Program-made: the position numbers and the translations under genes
Notes under the pieces: model-generated
Seen by the model: the letters and a program-made list of their open reading frames with translations, nothing else
Told to the model about the DNA's origin: nothing
Database searches by the model: none
Part shown: positions 8,648 to 16,805 of the stretch, in pieces
Numbering within the stretch: position 1 is the first letter of the stretch
How the letters are laid out: each line of letters opens with the position of its first letter
Source of the DNA: Pseudomonas sp. VD-NE ins
GTDB lineage: Bacteria; Pseudomonadota; Gammaproteobacteria; Pseudomonadales; Pseudomonadaceae
NCBI RefSeq assembly: GCF_031882575.1
Contig: NZ_CP134772.1
Span: 2,065,001 to 2,129,000, forward strand
Length of the DNA: 64,000 bases
Direction: 5' to 3'

Positions 8648-8713
8648 TTCGCGAGCAGGCTCGCTCCCACATTTGGAATGCATTCACCCTGTGGGAGCGA
8701 GCCTGCTCGCGAA
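8648..8713. repeat. REP pair, class A
   Basis: Inverted class A REP palindromes (TCGCGAGCAGGCTCGCTCCC form) fill the space between the convergent thrH and pabB genes. Confidence 0.95.
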
Positions 8714-8724
8714 GCTTTAAGCTT

Positions 8725-10068
8725 TTAAAGGTTCTGCAGGGTTTCGAGGAGGATTCTGACTTTGGTGATCGACTCCTGATACTCCGCCTGCCAGTCCGAA
8801 TCAGCAACAATCCCGCCGCCGCCCCAGCAACACACCTGCCCATCCTTGACCAACAGACTGCGAATCGCGATGGAACTGTCCATCTCGCCGCGCACGTCCA
8901 GATACAGCAGCGACCCGCAATACAATCCACGCCGCGTCGGCTCCAGTTCATCGATGATCTGCATCGCGCGAATCTTCGGCGCGCCAGTGATCGAGCCGCC
9001 GGGGAAGCTGCCGGCAATCAGATCCAGTGCATCGCGGTCATCCGCCAATTCACCGGTCACGCTGCTGACCAGGTGATGCACGTTCGGATAGCTTTCCAGG
9101 CTGAACAGCTCCGGTACTCGTACCGAACCGATGCGACAGGTGCGGCCGAGATCGTTGCGCAGCAGGTCGACGATCATCAGGTTTTCCGCGCGATCCTTGG
9201 GGCTGGCCAGCAGTTCGGCGGCGTTGGCGGCATCTTCGGCGGGTGTCAGGCCGCGCGGGCGAGTACCTTTGATCGGGCGGGTTTCCACCTGGCGCTGGCT
9301 GACTTTGACGAAGCGCTCGGGTGACAGGCTCAGCACGGCGCCGCCGTCGGGCAGGCTCTGGAAACCGGAGAACGGTGTCGGACAAGCTTCGCGCAATGCG
9401 CAGTAAGCCAGCCAGGGATCACCCTGACACGATGCGCGGAAACGTTGAGCGAAGTTGACCTGATAGCAATCGCCGGCCTGGATGTAATGTTGGATGCGTT
9501 CGAAGGCCTGACGGTATTCGGCGGCCGCTAGGTCGGCGGTCATCGGGTTGTTCAGTTTGAACGGTGCCAGTGCCTCAGCGTGCGGCTCGGTGAACAGTGC
9601 GATCAGCCGCTGTTTCTCGCTGTCGAGCACGGACGGATGAAAGACCAATTGGCTGGTGGCCGTCTGGTGATCGCTGATCAGTGCCCAGGCGTACAGGCCA
9701 AAGCGTGCATCCGGCAACTGCAGATCATCGCGGGCCTGACTCGGAAGGGTTTCCAGGTGCCGGCCGAAGTCGTAGCTCAGATAGCCGATCAAGCCGCCAG
9801 TGAATGGCAGCTCGAAACCGGCAGGCAAATCAGCCTCGCCGAGGCGACTCAGATTGTTTCGCAGACGTTGCAGGAAATGCTCGCCGCTCTCGTCCGGCAA
9901 CACCGCCAGTTGTTCCAGCGGCCAGGCGCTGAGCAGGTCATAACGGCCACGGTCGGCACTTGGCCGGCCACTGTCGAGCAGCACGGCGCCGGGGGCGTTG
10001 CGGATGTCCGCGAAATAGTCGGCGGGATTGGCGCGGTAGGGCAGCGGGTGTACGGAACAGGTCAACAT
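8725..10068 (-). CDS. pabB: Aminodeoxychorismate synthase component I
   Basis: A 447-residue chorismate-using enzyme that adds ammonia to chorismate in folate synthesis, working with a PabA glutaminase not found in this window. The ADC synthase signature is clear: PIKGTRPRG (active-site lysine characteristic of PabB as opposed to TrpE), ENLMIVDLLRNDLGR, and SFPGGSITGAPKIRAMQIIDELEP. The frame is open to 10170, but those codons run through REP sequence; the family start is MLTCSVHPLPYRA at 10068. It is single-gene and cytosolic. Confidence 0.93.
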   Translation of the reverse strand: MLTCSVHPLPYRANPADYFADIRNAPGAVLLDSGRPSADRGRYDLLSAWPLEQLAVLPDESGEHFLQRLRNNLSRLGEADLPAGFELPFTGGLIGYLSYDFGRHLETLPSQARDDLQLPDARFGLYAWALISDHQTATSQLVFHPSVLDSEKQRLIALFTEPHAEALAPFKLNNPMTADLAAAEYRQAFERIQHYIQAGDCYQVNFAQRFRASCQGDPWLAYCALREACPTPFSGFQSLPDGGAVLSLSPERFVKVSQRQVETRPIKGTRPRGLTPAEDAANAAELLASPKDRAENLMIVDLLRNDLGRTCRIGSVRVPELFSLESYPNVHHLVSSVTGELADDRDALDLIAGSFPGGSITGAPKIRAMQIIDELEPTRRGLYCGSLLYLDVRGEMDSSIAIRSLLVKDGQVCCWGGGGIVADSDWQAEYQESITKVRILLETLQNL

Positions 10069-10140
10069 GGGCGGGGCAGATCGGCCGTTGAGGCGGGGAG
10101 GGGATTGTAGTCCTCTCCGATGCCAGATCAAAGTCAAAAG

Positions 10141-10305
10141 CCTCCCCCTCACCCCAACCCTCTCCCCCAAGGGGGCGAGGGGGGAAGGGAGCTGATCTTC
10201 ATGCTTTTCAAAGCCTGAGTTTTACTCAAGACGGTCAGGTCGGCGTACCTCGAACATCCACCTCACCCTAGCCCTCTCCCTCTGGGAGAGGGCTAGGGTG
10301 AGGGG
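10141..10305. repeat. Composite REP element, class D
   Basis: CCCTCACCCCAACCCTCTCC at the left and a CCTCACCCTAGCCCTCTCCC hairpin with its complement at the right flank a core of about 75 bp. The core contains CAGGTCGGCGTACCTCGAACA. Related cores occur near 20.7, 44.2 and 55.5 kb. Confidence 0.85.
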
Positions 10306-10315
10306 CTTTCCAGCT

Positions 10316-11302
10316 TCAGCCCTCGACGGCTGGAATATGCCCAAACATTTCCTGAGTAAACGCCACCCGCTCTTCAACCGTCTCCGTCACCCCACGCGCC
10401 TTCAGCTCTTCCAGTCGCGCTTCCACCGCGTGCGTACGCAACGTCAGCCCACAGTCGTTAGCAATCTGAATATTCAGCCCCGGCCGCGCATTCAGCTCCA
10501 GAATCAGCGGACCCTTCTCCTGATCGAGCACCATATCAACGCCGATATAGCCCAACCCGCACAGCTCATAGCAGCCGGCGGCAAGTTTCATGAAACCGTC
10601 CCAGTAGGGCAGTTGCACGCCGTCCACCGCGTTGGTGGTGTCGGGGTGTTTGGTGATGATGTTGTTCAGCCAGGTGCCGCGCAACGTCAAACCGGTCGCC
10701 AGATCGACACCGACGCCAATCGCGCCCTGGTGCAGGTTGGCCTTGCCGCCGGACTGCCGGGTTGGCAGGCGCAGCATCGCCATCACTGGATAGCCCATCA
10801 GCACAATGATGCGGATGTCCGGCACGCCTTCATAACTGATGCTTTTGAAGATCTGATCCGGGGTCACGCGGTATTCGATCAGCGCGCGGTCACGGTGGCC
10901 GCCCAGCGAGTACAAACCGGTAAGGATGCTCGAGATGTGATGCTCAAGCTCCTCATGGGCGAGGATCTTGCCAGACACCGTGCGATAGCGGCCCTCGAAG
11001 CGGTCGGCAATCACGATGATGCCGTCACCGCCCGCGCCCTGCGCCGGTTTGATCACGAAGTCGCTGCGCCCGCCGATGATCTCGTCGAGTTTGTCGATTT
11101 CCTTCTCGGTGGAGATCACGCCATACAGCTCCGGCACGTGAATGCCGGCCTCGATGGCGCGTTCCTTGGTGATGATCTTGTCATCGACGATCGGGTACAG
11201 GCTGCGCTTGTTGTACTTGAGCACATAGTCGGCGTTACGCCGATTGATGCCCATGATGCCGCGCGCCTCCAGCGCCTTCCAGGTCTTCCAGAAACCGAAC
11301 AT
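10316..11302 (-). CDS. ATP-grasp alpha-L-glutamate ligase-like protein (RimK-related)
   Basis: A 328-residue protein of the RimK-like ATP-grasp superfamily, which joins an amino acid or peptide carboxylate to an amine using ATP. Visible parts are the ATP-binding lysine and glycine loop (SDFVIKPAQGAGGDGI, about residue 88), and the metal-binding end (YIGVDMVLDQEKGPLILELNARPGLNIQIAN, about residues 250-280). It is the last gene of a three-gene operon: its start codon overlaps the preceding stop by one base (TGATG), so translation is probably coupled. Its partners are an inactive-transglutaminase membrane protein and a retropepsin-like protease, pointing to a peptide- or protein-modifying process at the envelope. 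The substrate is unknown. Confidence 0.85.
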   Translation of the reverse strand: MFGFWKTWKALEARGIMGINRRNADYVLKYNKRSLYPIVDDKIITKERAIEAGIHVPELYGVISTEKEIDKLDEIIGGRSDFVIKPAQGAGGDGIIVIADRFEGRYRTVSGKILAHEELEHHISSILTGLYSLGGHRDRALIEYRVTPDQIFKSISYEGVPDIRIIVLMGYPVMAMLRLPTRQSGGKANLHQGAIGVGVDLATGLTLRGTWLNNIITKHPDTTNAVDGVQLPYWDGFMKLAAGCYELCGLGYIGVDMVLDQEKGPLILELNARPGLNIQIANDCGLTLRTHAVEARLEELKARGVTETVEERVAFTQEMFGHIPAVEG

Positions 11303-12837
11303 CAGGCGTCAGCCTTCTTCAGGAAAGCCTTGAAACGCACCAGTTCGGTCAGGCGGTAGCCGCGATAGCGACCCATCGCCAGCATGAAACCGACCAGAAT
11401 CAGCAGGATCGCCGGGAAGGTGAACACGAAGTACACCAGCTCAGGCACGGTCATGATCAGGTGCGCCAGAGAAGCGGCGAACAGCGTACCAATCGCGACT
11501 TTCATCGCATGGCTGGCGCCGCGCTCTTCCCAGGTGATCGACAGACGTTCAATGGTCATGGTCAGAATCACCATCGGGAACAGCGCAACAGACAAGCCGC
11601 GCTCCAGACCCAGCTTATGGCTGAACAGACTGATGGCCGCGATCAACACCACGACAAAGGTCAATACCACCGAGAGTCGCGGCAGCATTTGCAGCTTCAG
11701 GTGTTCCAGATACGAACGTAATGACAAGCCCAGCGCGGTGATCACGGTAAACAGCAGAATGCCGAAGCCCAGCTGTGTTTCGCGGAAGGCGAGGGCGATC
11801 AGTACCGGGGTGAACGTGCCGAGTGTCTGCAGGCCGATCAGGTTGCGCAGGATCAGGATTACCAGCACACCGATCGGGATCATCACCATGATCATGAACG
11901 TCTGCTGGGTCTGCAGCGGCAGGCCGTACAGCGAGTATTCGAGGAAGTTGGCGTCGGTGTTTTCGTCGGTCAGCTTGGCCAGACGAATCGCATTCATCTC
12001 GCTGTTGTTCAGGCTGAAGGTCACGTTGGCTTTCTTGCCACCGTCGACGGTGATCAGGTTTTCATCGCCAGTCCACCACAGCAGGCGGTCGGTCGGCAGG
12101 CCTTGCTCGCCGGTTTCCGGGTTGAAGTACAGCCAGTCGTTGCCGTTGAAGCTGCGCAGCCACAGTTCAGGCATTTGTGGCTGGTCGGCGACGAGGCGGA
12201 TGGTGTGGACTTTTTCCACCGGGACGTGGGCGATGGACAACAGCAGTTCAACGATTTTGGCTTTGTGCGGCGTCGACGGATCGCCGGCCAGCAGCAGTTT
12301 CACGTTGTCATCGTTGACGTTGTTGACGCGTTTGATCGCCTCGCCAATGAACGTTTCGACGTCGGCCGAATGCTGGCGAATCGGCGCAAGCAGGGCTTCG
12401 GCGGCGATTTTCTCAGGGCCTTCGATAGCGATGCTGTCGCGGAAGGTCGGGCCTTTGATCTTGGATTTTTCGGCGGTGTAACGCTTGGTCAGCACCAAAC
12501 GGTAATAAAGCGTCTGGTTGCCCTTGGCCCGACGCGCCGACCAGGTGACCTTGCGGTTGCCGTCGACGCGGTTGACGGCGACGCCGTAGTTATTGGAGAT
12601 AAAGCTCTCGTTGAGACTGACGTAGTCGCGGCTCAACGGTGGCACGAACATCTGGATCTTCACCGGATCCTTGGTGCTGGCGACGAACTCGACCTTGGCG
12701 TCGATGTTCCACAAGTCGTCGGTCGCATCTTCGGTCACCGGGATGCCGAGTACGAAAATCTGATAGGCCGTAACCGAAACGCCCAGGAGCACCAGAATGG
12801 TGATCAGGATTTTCAGGTGGAAGGTTAGAGAACGCAT
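11302..12837 (-). CDS. Inactive transglutaminase fused to 7 TM helices
   Basis: A 511-residue membrane protein. It has an N-terminal membrane anchor (FHLKILITILVLLGVSVTAYQIF), a long extracytoplasmic transglutaminase-like domain (about residues 35-290), and seven predicted helices in the C-terminal 220 residues (from FMIMVMIPIGVLVILIL). The family is described as lacking the catalytic triad, and I see no obvious Cys-His-Asp arrangement in the soluble part. It lies between the protease gene (5-bp gap upstream) and the ATP-grasp gene (TGATG overlap). It probably senses or presents a ligand in the periplasm and couples it to the two partners; this is inference. Confidence 0.85.
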   Translation of the reverse strand: MRSLTFHLKILITILVLLGVSVTAYQIFVLGIPVTEDATDDLWNIDAKVEFVASTKDPVKIQMFVPPLSRDYVSLNESFISNNYGVAVNRVDGNRKVTWSARRAKGNQTLYYRLVLTKRYTAEKSKIKGPTFRDSIAIEGPEKIAAEALLAPIRQHSADVETFIGEAIKRVNNVNDDNVKLLLAGDPSTPHKAKIVELLLSIAHVPVEKVHTIRLVADQPQMPELWLRSFNGNDWLYFNPETGEQGLPTDRLLWWTGDENLITVDGGKKANVTFSLNNSEMNAIRLAKLTDENTDANFLEYSLYGLPLQTQQTFMIMVMIPIGVLVILILRNLIGLQTLGTFTPVLIALAFRETQLGFGILLFTVITALGLSLRSYLEHLKLQMLPRLSVVLTFVVVLIAAISLFSHKLGLERGLSVALFPMVILTMTIERLSITWEERGASHAMKVAIGTLFAASLAHLIMTVPELVYFVFTFPAILLILVGFMLAMGRYRGYRLTELVRFKAFLKKADA

Positions 12838-12842
12838 GGAAA

Positions 12843-13379
12843 TTACTCGGCGGTATGAGCGGCGATGGTGCAGGCGGGTTTGCCGGCAGCGTATTTAAGA
12901 CTGGGGTCGACCAGCGCGTCGAAGCGTTTAAGTGCTTCGGAGCCGATCAAAAGCGGATATTGGAACGCACTTCGGTCGGTCAGGTTCACTTCGATGCTGC
13001 GCATCGCTGATCCCATACAGATATCCAGCTCGATCACCGGACGGGCGGTGTACTTCTTGCCTTCTTCCGGGTCGTAGTCGCCAGCACGGCGCTTGATCTT
13101 GCTGACCCGCGCCAGCGGCCGTTCGATCGGGTGGGAGTGCGCGGCGTCGATGGCCAGGTAGAAACGCACCCAGGACTCACCGTTGCGTTTAAAGCGTTTG
13201 ATGTCGCGGGCACTCAGCGAGGCGGTTTTCGCGCCGGTGTCGAGTTTGGCCGCGACTTCGAGATTGATGCCGTCAAGCGAAGCGTATTCGTTGAGGCCGT
13301 ACACGGTTTTTTCCCCCGCGGCGGCGAGGCCGGGCAGGCAAAACAGGGCAAAAAATGTGGGAAAAGGCTTGAGTCTCAT
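12843..13379 (-). CDS. Retropepsin-like aspartic protease (RimK/LysX-associated family), secreted
   Basis: A 178-residue protein with a signal peptide (MRLKPFPTFFALFCLPGLAAAG), then a small beta-rich domain carrying KLDTGAKTASLSA. That is the DTGA active-site signature of retropepsin-like aspartic proteases, formerly annotated as ATP-dependent zinc proteases. The second conserved block is NLTDRSAFQYPLLIGSEAL. The frame is open to 13511, but the ATG at 13379 has AGGA just upstream and starts the signal peptide. It is the first gene of the operon with the inactive-transglutaminase and ATP-grasp genes. It likely works in the periplasm, perhaps cutting a peptide handled by its partners. Confidence 0.85.
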   Translation of the reverse strand: MRLKPFPTFFALFCLPGLAAAGEKTVYGLNEYASLDGINLEVAAKLDTGAKTASLSARDIKRFKRNGESWVRFYLAIDAAHSHPIERPLARVSKIKRRAGDYDPEEGKKYTARPVIELDICMGSAMRSIEVNLTDRSAFQYPLLIGSEALKRFDALVDPSLKYAAGKPACTIAAHTAE

Positions 13380-13550
13380 AAATCCTGGTGCGCAGCGTTC
13401 CGTTTTCGGTTCAGGTCCTTGGCAAAACTTGCGCAAGGCCCTTCGTGTGCCTGGCAGCTTTATATGACAAGCCGTACAAATGGCCAGCAAATGCGGGCGG
13501 CATTCTAGCACGGTGGTTTTATGGCGCCAGCGCTGGGGGCGGTCTATAGA

Positions 13551-13634
13551 AGATCAAAAGATCGCAGCCTTCGGCAGATCCTACAGGGTATACGCCGATC
13601 CAATGTAGGAGCTGCCGAAGGCTGCGATCTTTTA
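13551..13634. repeat. REP pair, class B
   Basis: AGATCAAAAGATCGCAGCCT at the left and its complement at the right, with GGCAG-TCCTACA arms, form a long palindromic pair in the promoter-side region of the prp regulator. The 13380-13550 stretch before it carries no gene. Confidence 0.95.
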
Positions 13635-13647
13635 AGGTTATTAGACG

Positions 13648-13659
13648 ATTGTCGACAAT
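13648..13659. promoter_or_regulatory. prp operator palindrome, site 1
   Basis: ATTGTCGACAAT is a perfect 12-bp palindrome 75 bp ahead of the GntR regulator start codon. A near-copy lies at 13721-13732. Paired sites of this type suit binding and autoregulation by the GntR protein. Confidence 0.7.
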
Positions 13660-13720
13660 ACCTATTTATCCTTTGACTGATGCGGGCTAATTGGCTAGTT
13701 TTTGCCGCATCGGATTTAAA

Positions 13721-13732
13721 GGTGTCGACAAT
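13721..13732. promoter_or_regulatory. prp operator palindrome, site 2
   Basis: GGTGTCGACAAT matches site 1 at 10 of 12 positions and is 73 bp from it, about seven helical turns. It ends one base before the regulator ATG, so it overlaps the ribosome-binding region. Confidence 0.65.
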
Positions 13733-13733
13733 C

Positions 13734-14459
13734 ATGCTGGATCAACTCGATCCCCCGGTCATCAGCGGCGACGATTCCGAGACGCTTTCGGAAAACGTCT
13801 TCCGGCGCATTCAAGCGGCCATCGTCAAAGGTGAGATCGCCCCGGGCAGCAAGATCTCCGAGCCGGAGCTGGCGCGCACCTACGGCATCAGCCGCGGGCC
13901 GTTGCGTGAGGCGATTCATCGGCTCGAAGGCCAGCGCCTGCTGGTGCGCGTACCGCACGTTGGTGCGCGGGTGGTCTCGCTCAGCCACGCCGAATTGCTC
14001 GAACTCTACGAAATCCGCGAATCCCTCGAGGGCATGGCCTGCCGTCTGGCGGCCGAACGCATGAGCGTCGAAGAAATCGATGAACTGCGCGGGGTGCTGG
14101 AAACCCACGAGCGCGACGCCGCGTTTCAGGCTGGCGTCGGTTACTACCAGCAGGAAGGCGATTTCGACTTCCACTACCGGATCATCCAGGGCAGCGGCAA
14201 CCGCACGCTGACGCAGATGCTCTGCGGTGAGCTGTACCAACTGGTGCGCATGTACCGCATCCAGTTCTCGACCACGCCGAACCGCCCGCGCCAGGCCTTC
14301 GCCGAACACCACCGGATTCTCGATGCCATCGCCGACCGTGACGGCGAACTCGCGGAATTGTTGATGCGCCGTCACATCGGCGCCTCGAAACGCAACATCG
14401 CCCGTCATTACCAGGACGGCGCCCACAATAAGACAGCCACTGAACGAGGTGAGTCATGA
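13734..14459 (+). CDS. prpR: GntR family regulator of the methylcitrate (prp) operon
   Basis: A 241-residue FCD-type GntR regulator. The N-terminal winged helix (about residues 20-85) includes [31 protein letters not shown]; the C-terminal FCD domain (about 95-225) has the metal/ligand histidines in [14 protein letters not shown] and [12 protein letters not shown]. The frame is open to 13680, but MLDQLDPP at 13734 is the sensible start. Its stop overlaps the prpB start (ATGA), so it is the first gene of the operon. It probably represses prp until methylcitrate or methylisocitrate appears, through the paired TTGTCGACAA-like sites at its own promoter. The gene name is used here for the GntR type, not the sigma-54 activator of enterics. 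Confidence 0.88.
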   Translation: MLDQLDPPVISGDDSETLSENVFRRIQAAIVKGEIAPGSKISEPELARTYGISRGPLREAIHRLEGQRLLVRVPHVGARVVSLSHAELLELYEIRESLEGMACRLAAERMSVEEIDELRGVLETHERDAAFQAGVGYYQQEGDFDFHYRIIQGSGNRTLTQMLCGELYQLVRMYRIQFSTTPNRPRQAFAEHHRILDAIADRDGELAELLMRRHIGASKRNIARHYQDGAHNKTATERGES

Positions 14460-15346
14460 GTTCCAAGCACAGCACTCCAGGCCAGCGTTTCCGCGATGCG
14501 GTCGCCAGCGAGCATCCATTGCAGGTGGTCGGCGCGATCAACGCCAACCACGCGCTGCTGGCCAAGCGCGCTGGTTTCAAGGCGATCTACCTGTCCGGTG
14601 GCGGGGTGGCCGCAGGCTCGCTCGGCGTGCCGGATCTGGGCATCACCGGTCTGGATGACGTGCTGACCGACGTGCGCCGCATCACCGACGTTTGCGATCT
14701 GCCGCTGCTGGTCGACGTCGACACCGGTTTCGGCTCGTCGGCGTTCAACGTGGCGCGCACGGTCAAATCGATGATCAAGTTTGGCGCAGCGGCGATTCAC
14801 ATCGAGGATCAGGTCGGCGCCAAGCGCTGTGGCCACCGTCCGAATAAAGAGATCGTCAGCCAGCAGGAAATGGTCGACCGCATCAAAGCCGCCGTTGATG
14901 CCCGCACCGATGACAGCTTCGTGATCATGGCGCGCACCGATGCGCTGGCGGTGGAAGGTCTGGAGTCGGCACTCGATCGCGCAGCCGCGTGCATCGAGGC
15001 TGGTGCCGACATGATTTTCCCGGAAGCCATCACTGAACTGGAAATGTACAAGCTGTTCGCCAACCGTGTGAAGGCGCCGATCCTGGCCAACATCACCGAG
15101 TTCGGCGCAACGCCGCTTTACACCACCGAGCAACTGGCCGGCGCCGACGTGTCGTTGGTGCTGTATCCGCTGTCGGCGTTCCGCGCGATGAACAAGGCGG
15201 CGGAAAACGTCTACACGGCGATCCGCCGCGATGGCACGCAGCAGAATGTCATCGACACCATGCAGACTCGCATGGAGCTTTACGATCGCATCGATTACCA
15301 CACCTTCGAGCAGAAGCTCGATGCGTTGTTTGCCGCGAAGAAATAA
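14456..15346 (+). CDS. prpB: 2-methylisocitrate lyase
   Basis: A 296-residue enzyme of the isocitrate lyase/PEP mutase superfamily that splits 2-methylisocitrate into pyruvate and succinate, the last step of the methylcitrate route for propionate. Visible features: [17 protein letters not shown] near residue 45, metal-binding DVDTGFG, and the catalytic cysteine loop GAKRCGHRP (about residue 122). Length is normal. The start overlaps the stop of the regulator by four bases, implying coupled translation. It is cytosolic. A class B REP separates it from prpC. Confidence 0.96.
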   Translation: MSSKHSTPGQRFRDAVASEHPLQVVGAINANHALLAKRAGFKAIYLSGGGVAAGSLGVPDLGITGLDDVLTDVRRITDVCDLPLLVDVDTGFGSSAFNVARTVKSMIKFGAAAIHIEDQVGAKRCGHRPNKEIVSQQEMVDRIKAAVDARTDDSFVIMARTDALAVEGLESALDRAAACIEAGADMIFPEAITELEMYKLFANRVKAPILANITEFGATPLYTTEQLAGADVSLVLYPLSAFRAMNKAAENVYTAIRRDGTQQNVIDTMQTRMELYDRIDYHTFEQKLDALFAAKK

Positions 15347-15434
15347 AGATCAAAAGATCGCAGCCTGCGGCAGCTCCTACATGAACCGCATTCCCCTGTA
15401 GGAGCTGACGAGTGCAACGAGGCTGCGATCTTTT
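15347..15434. repeat. REP pair, class B, right arm altered
   Basis: The left arm is a standard AGATCAAAAGATCGCAGCCT. The right arm reads GTAGGAGCTGACGAGTGCAA before CGAGGCTGCGATCTTTT, so it carries extra or changed bases inside the stem. It lies between prpB and prpC, inside the operon. Confidence 0.9.
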
Positions 15435-15472
15435 CGCCACACTCCCTAACAAATTCAAGATTGGAGATAGAA

Positions 15473-16600
15473 ATGGCCGAAGCAAAAGTACTCAGTGGCG
15501 CCGGGCTCCGTGGCCAGGTTGCCGGGCAAACCGCACTGTCCACCGTGGGCCAGGCCGGTGCCGGGCTGACCTATCGCGGCTACGACGTGCGCGAACTGGC
15601 AGCCGATGCGCAATTTGAAGAAGTCGCCTACCTGCTGCTCTACGGCGAGCTGCCGACCCAGGCGCAACTGGACGAATACCAAGGCAAACTGAGCAAACTG
15701 CGCGACCTGCCGCAGGCGCTGAAAGAAGTGCTCGAACGCATCCCCGCCGACGCCCACCCGATGGACGTGATGCGCACCGGTTGCTCGTTCCTTGGCAACA
15801 TCGAACCGGAGAAGGACTTTTCCGAGCAACGCGACAAGACCGACCGTTTGCTCGCCGCATTCCCGGCGATCATGTGCTACTGGTATCGCTTCAGCCACGA
15901 CGGCAAGCGCATCAATTGCGTCAGCGACGAGCCAACCATCGGCGGCCACTTCCTGCACCTGCTGCACGACAAGAAGCCGAGCGAGCTGCACGTCAAAGTG
16001 ATGAACGTCTCGCTGATCCTTTACGCCGAACACGAATTCAACGCCTCGACCTTCACCGCCCGCGTTTGCGCCTCGACCCTGTCCGATCTGTATTCCTGCG
16101 TGACCGCCGCCATCGGTTCGCTGCGCGGCCCGTTGCACGGCGGCGCCAACGAAGCAGCGATGGAAATGATCGAGCGCTTCTCGTCGCCGGAAGACGCGAT
16201 CAAAGGCACCCTCGGCATGCTCGAGCGCAAAGACAAGATCATGGGCTTCGGTCACGCGATCTATAAGGACAGCGATCCGCGCAACGAGGTGATCAAGGGC
16301 TGGTCGAAAAAGCTCGCGGACGAAGTCGGTGACAAGGTGTTGTTTCCGGTTTCCGAAGCCATCGACAAGACCATGTGGGAGCAGAAAAAACTGTTCCCGA
16401 ACGCCGATTTCTACCATGCCTCGGCGTACCACTTCATGGGCATCCCGACCAAACTGTTTACGCCGATCTTCGTCTGCTCGCGCCTGACCGGCTGGGCTGC
16501 GCATGTGTTCGAACAACGCGCCAACAACCGCATCATCCGTCCAAGCGCCGAGTACGTCGGCGTCGAACAGCGCAAGTTCGTGCCAATCGAACGTCGCTGA
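15473..16600 (+). CDS. prpC: 2-methylcitrate synthase
   Basis: A 375-residue citrate synthase-family enzyme that condenses propionyl-CoA and oxaloacetate to 2-methylcitrate. Key blocks are the GGHFLHLL region, the catalytic histidine in LRGPLHGGANEAAMEMI, and the second histidine in MGFGHAIYKDSDPRN; an Asp/Arg pair lies in the C-terminal half. An in-frame TTG at 15461 exists, but ATG 15473 follows a good GGAG site and gives MAEAKVLSGAGLRG. It lies 126 bp after prpB, with a REP between. Its place in the cluster separates it from the citrate synthase of the TCA cycle. Confidence 0.96.
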   Translation: MAEAKVLSGAGLRGQVAGQTALSTVGQAGAGLTYRGYDVRELAADAQFEEVAYLLLYGELPTQAQLDEYQGKLSKLRDLPQALKEVLERIPADAHPMDVMRTGCSFLGNIEPEKDFSEQRDKTDRLLAAFPAIMCYWYRFSHDGKRINCVSDEPTIGGHFLHLLHDKKPSELHVKVMNVSLILYAEHEFNASTFTARVCASTLSDLYSCVTAAIGSLRGPLHGGANEAAMEMIERFSSPEDAIKGTLGMLERKDKIMGFGHAIYKDSDPRNEVIKGWSKKLADEVGDKVLFPVSEAIDKTMWEQKKLFPNADFYHASAYHFMGIPTKLFTPIFVCSRLTGWAAHVFEQRANNRIIRPSAEYVGVEQRKFVPIERR

Positions 16601-16642
16601 AATGGTGAGGGCCGAATACTGATCTCGAAGCTCACCTAAATT

Positions 16643-16736
16643 CCTGTGGGAGCTGGCTTGCCAGCGATGACGGCGTCACATCCAACAATGATGCTGACTG
16701 ACCCACCGCATCGCTGGCAAGCCAGCTCCCACAGGG
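16643..16736. repeat. REP pair, class C
   Basis: Inverted copies of CGCTGGCAAGCCAGCTCCCA flank about 50 bp between prpC and acnD, inside the prp operon. Confidence 0.95.
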
Positions 16737-16805
16737 TTCAGTGTGAATTTTGAGGTCGGTGTCTGGCCCCACCCTTTGAAACCACCGTGACCGAGTCCTG
16801 ACCCG

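Noticed and set aside
15347..15434. prpB-prpC gap hairpin as an operon terminator
   Set aside because: It is a REP pair, not a terminator; the prp genes continue in order on the same strand.
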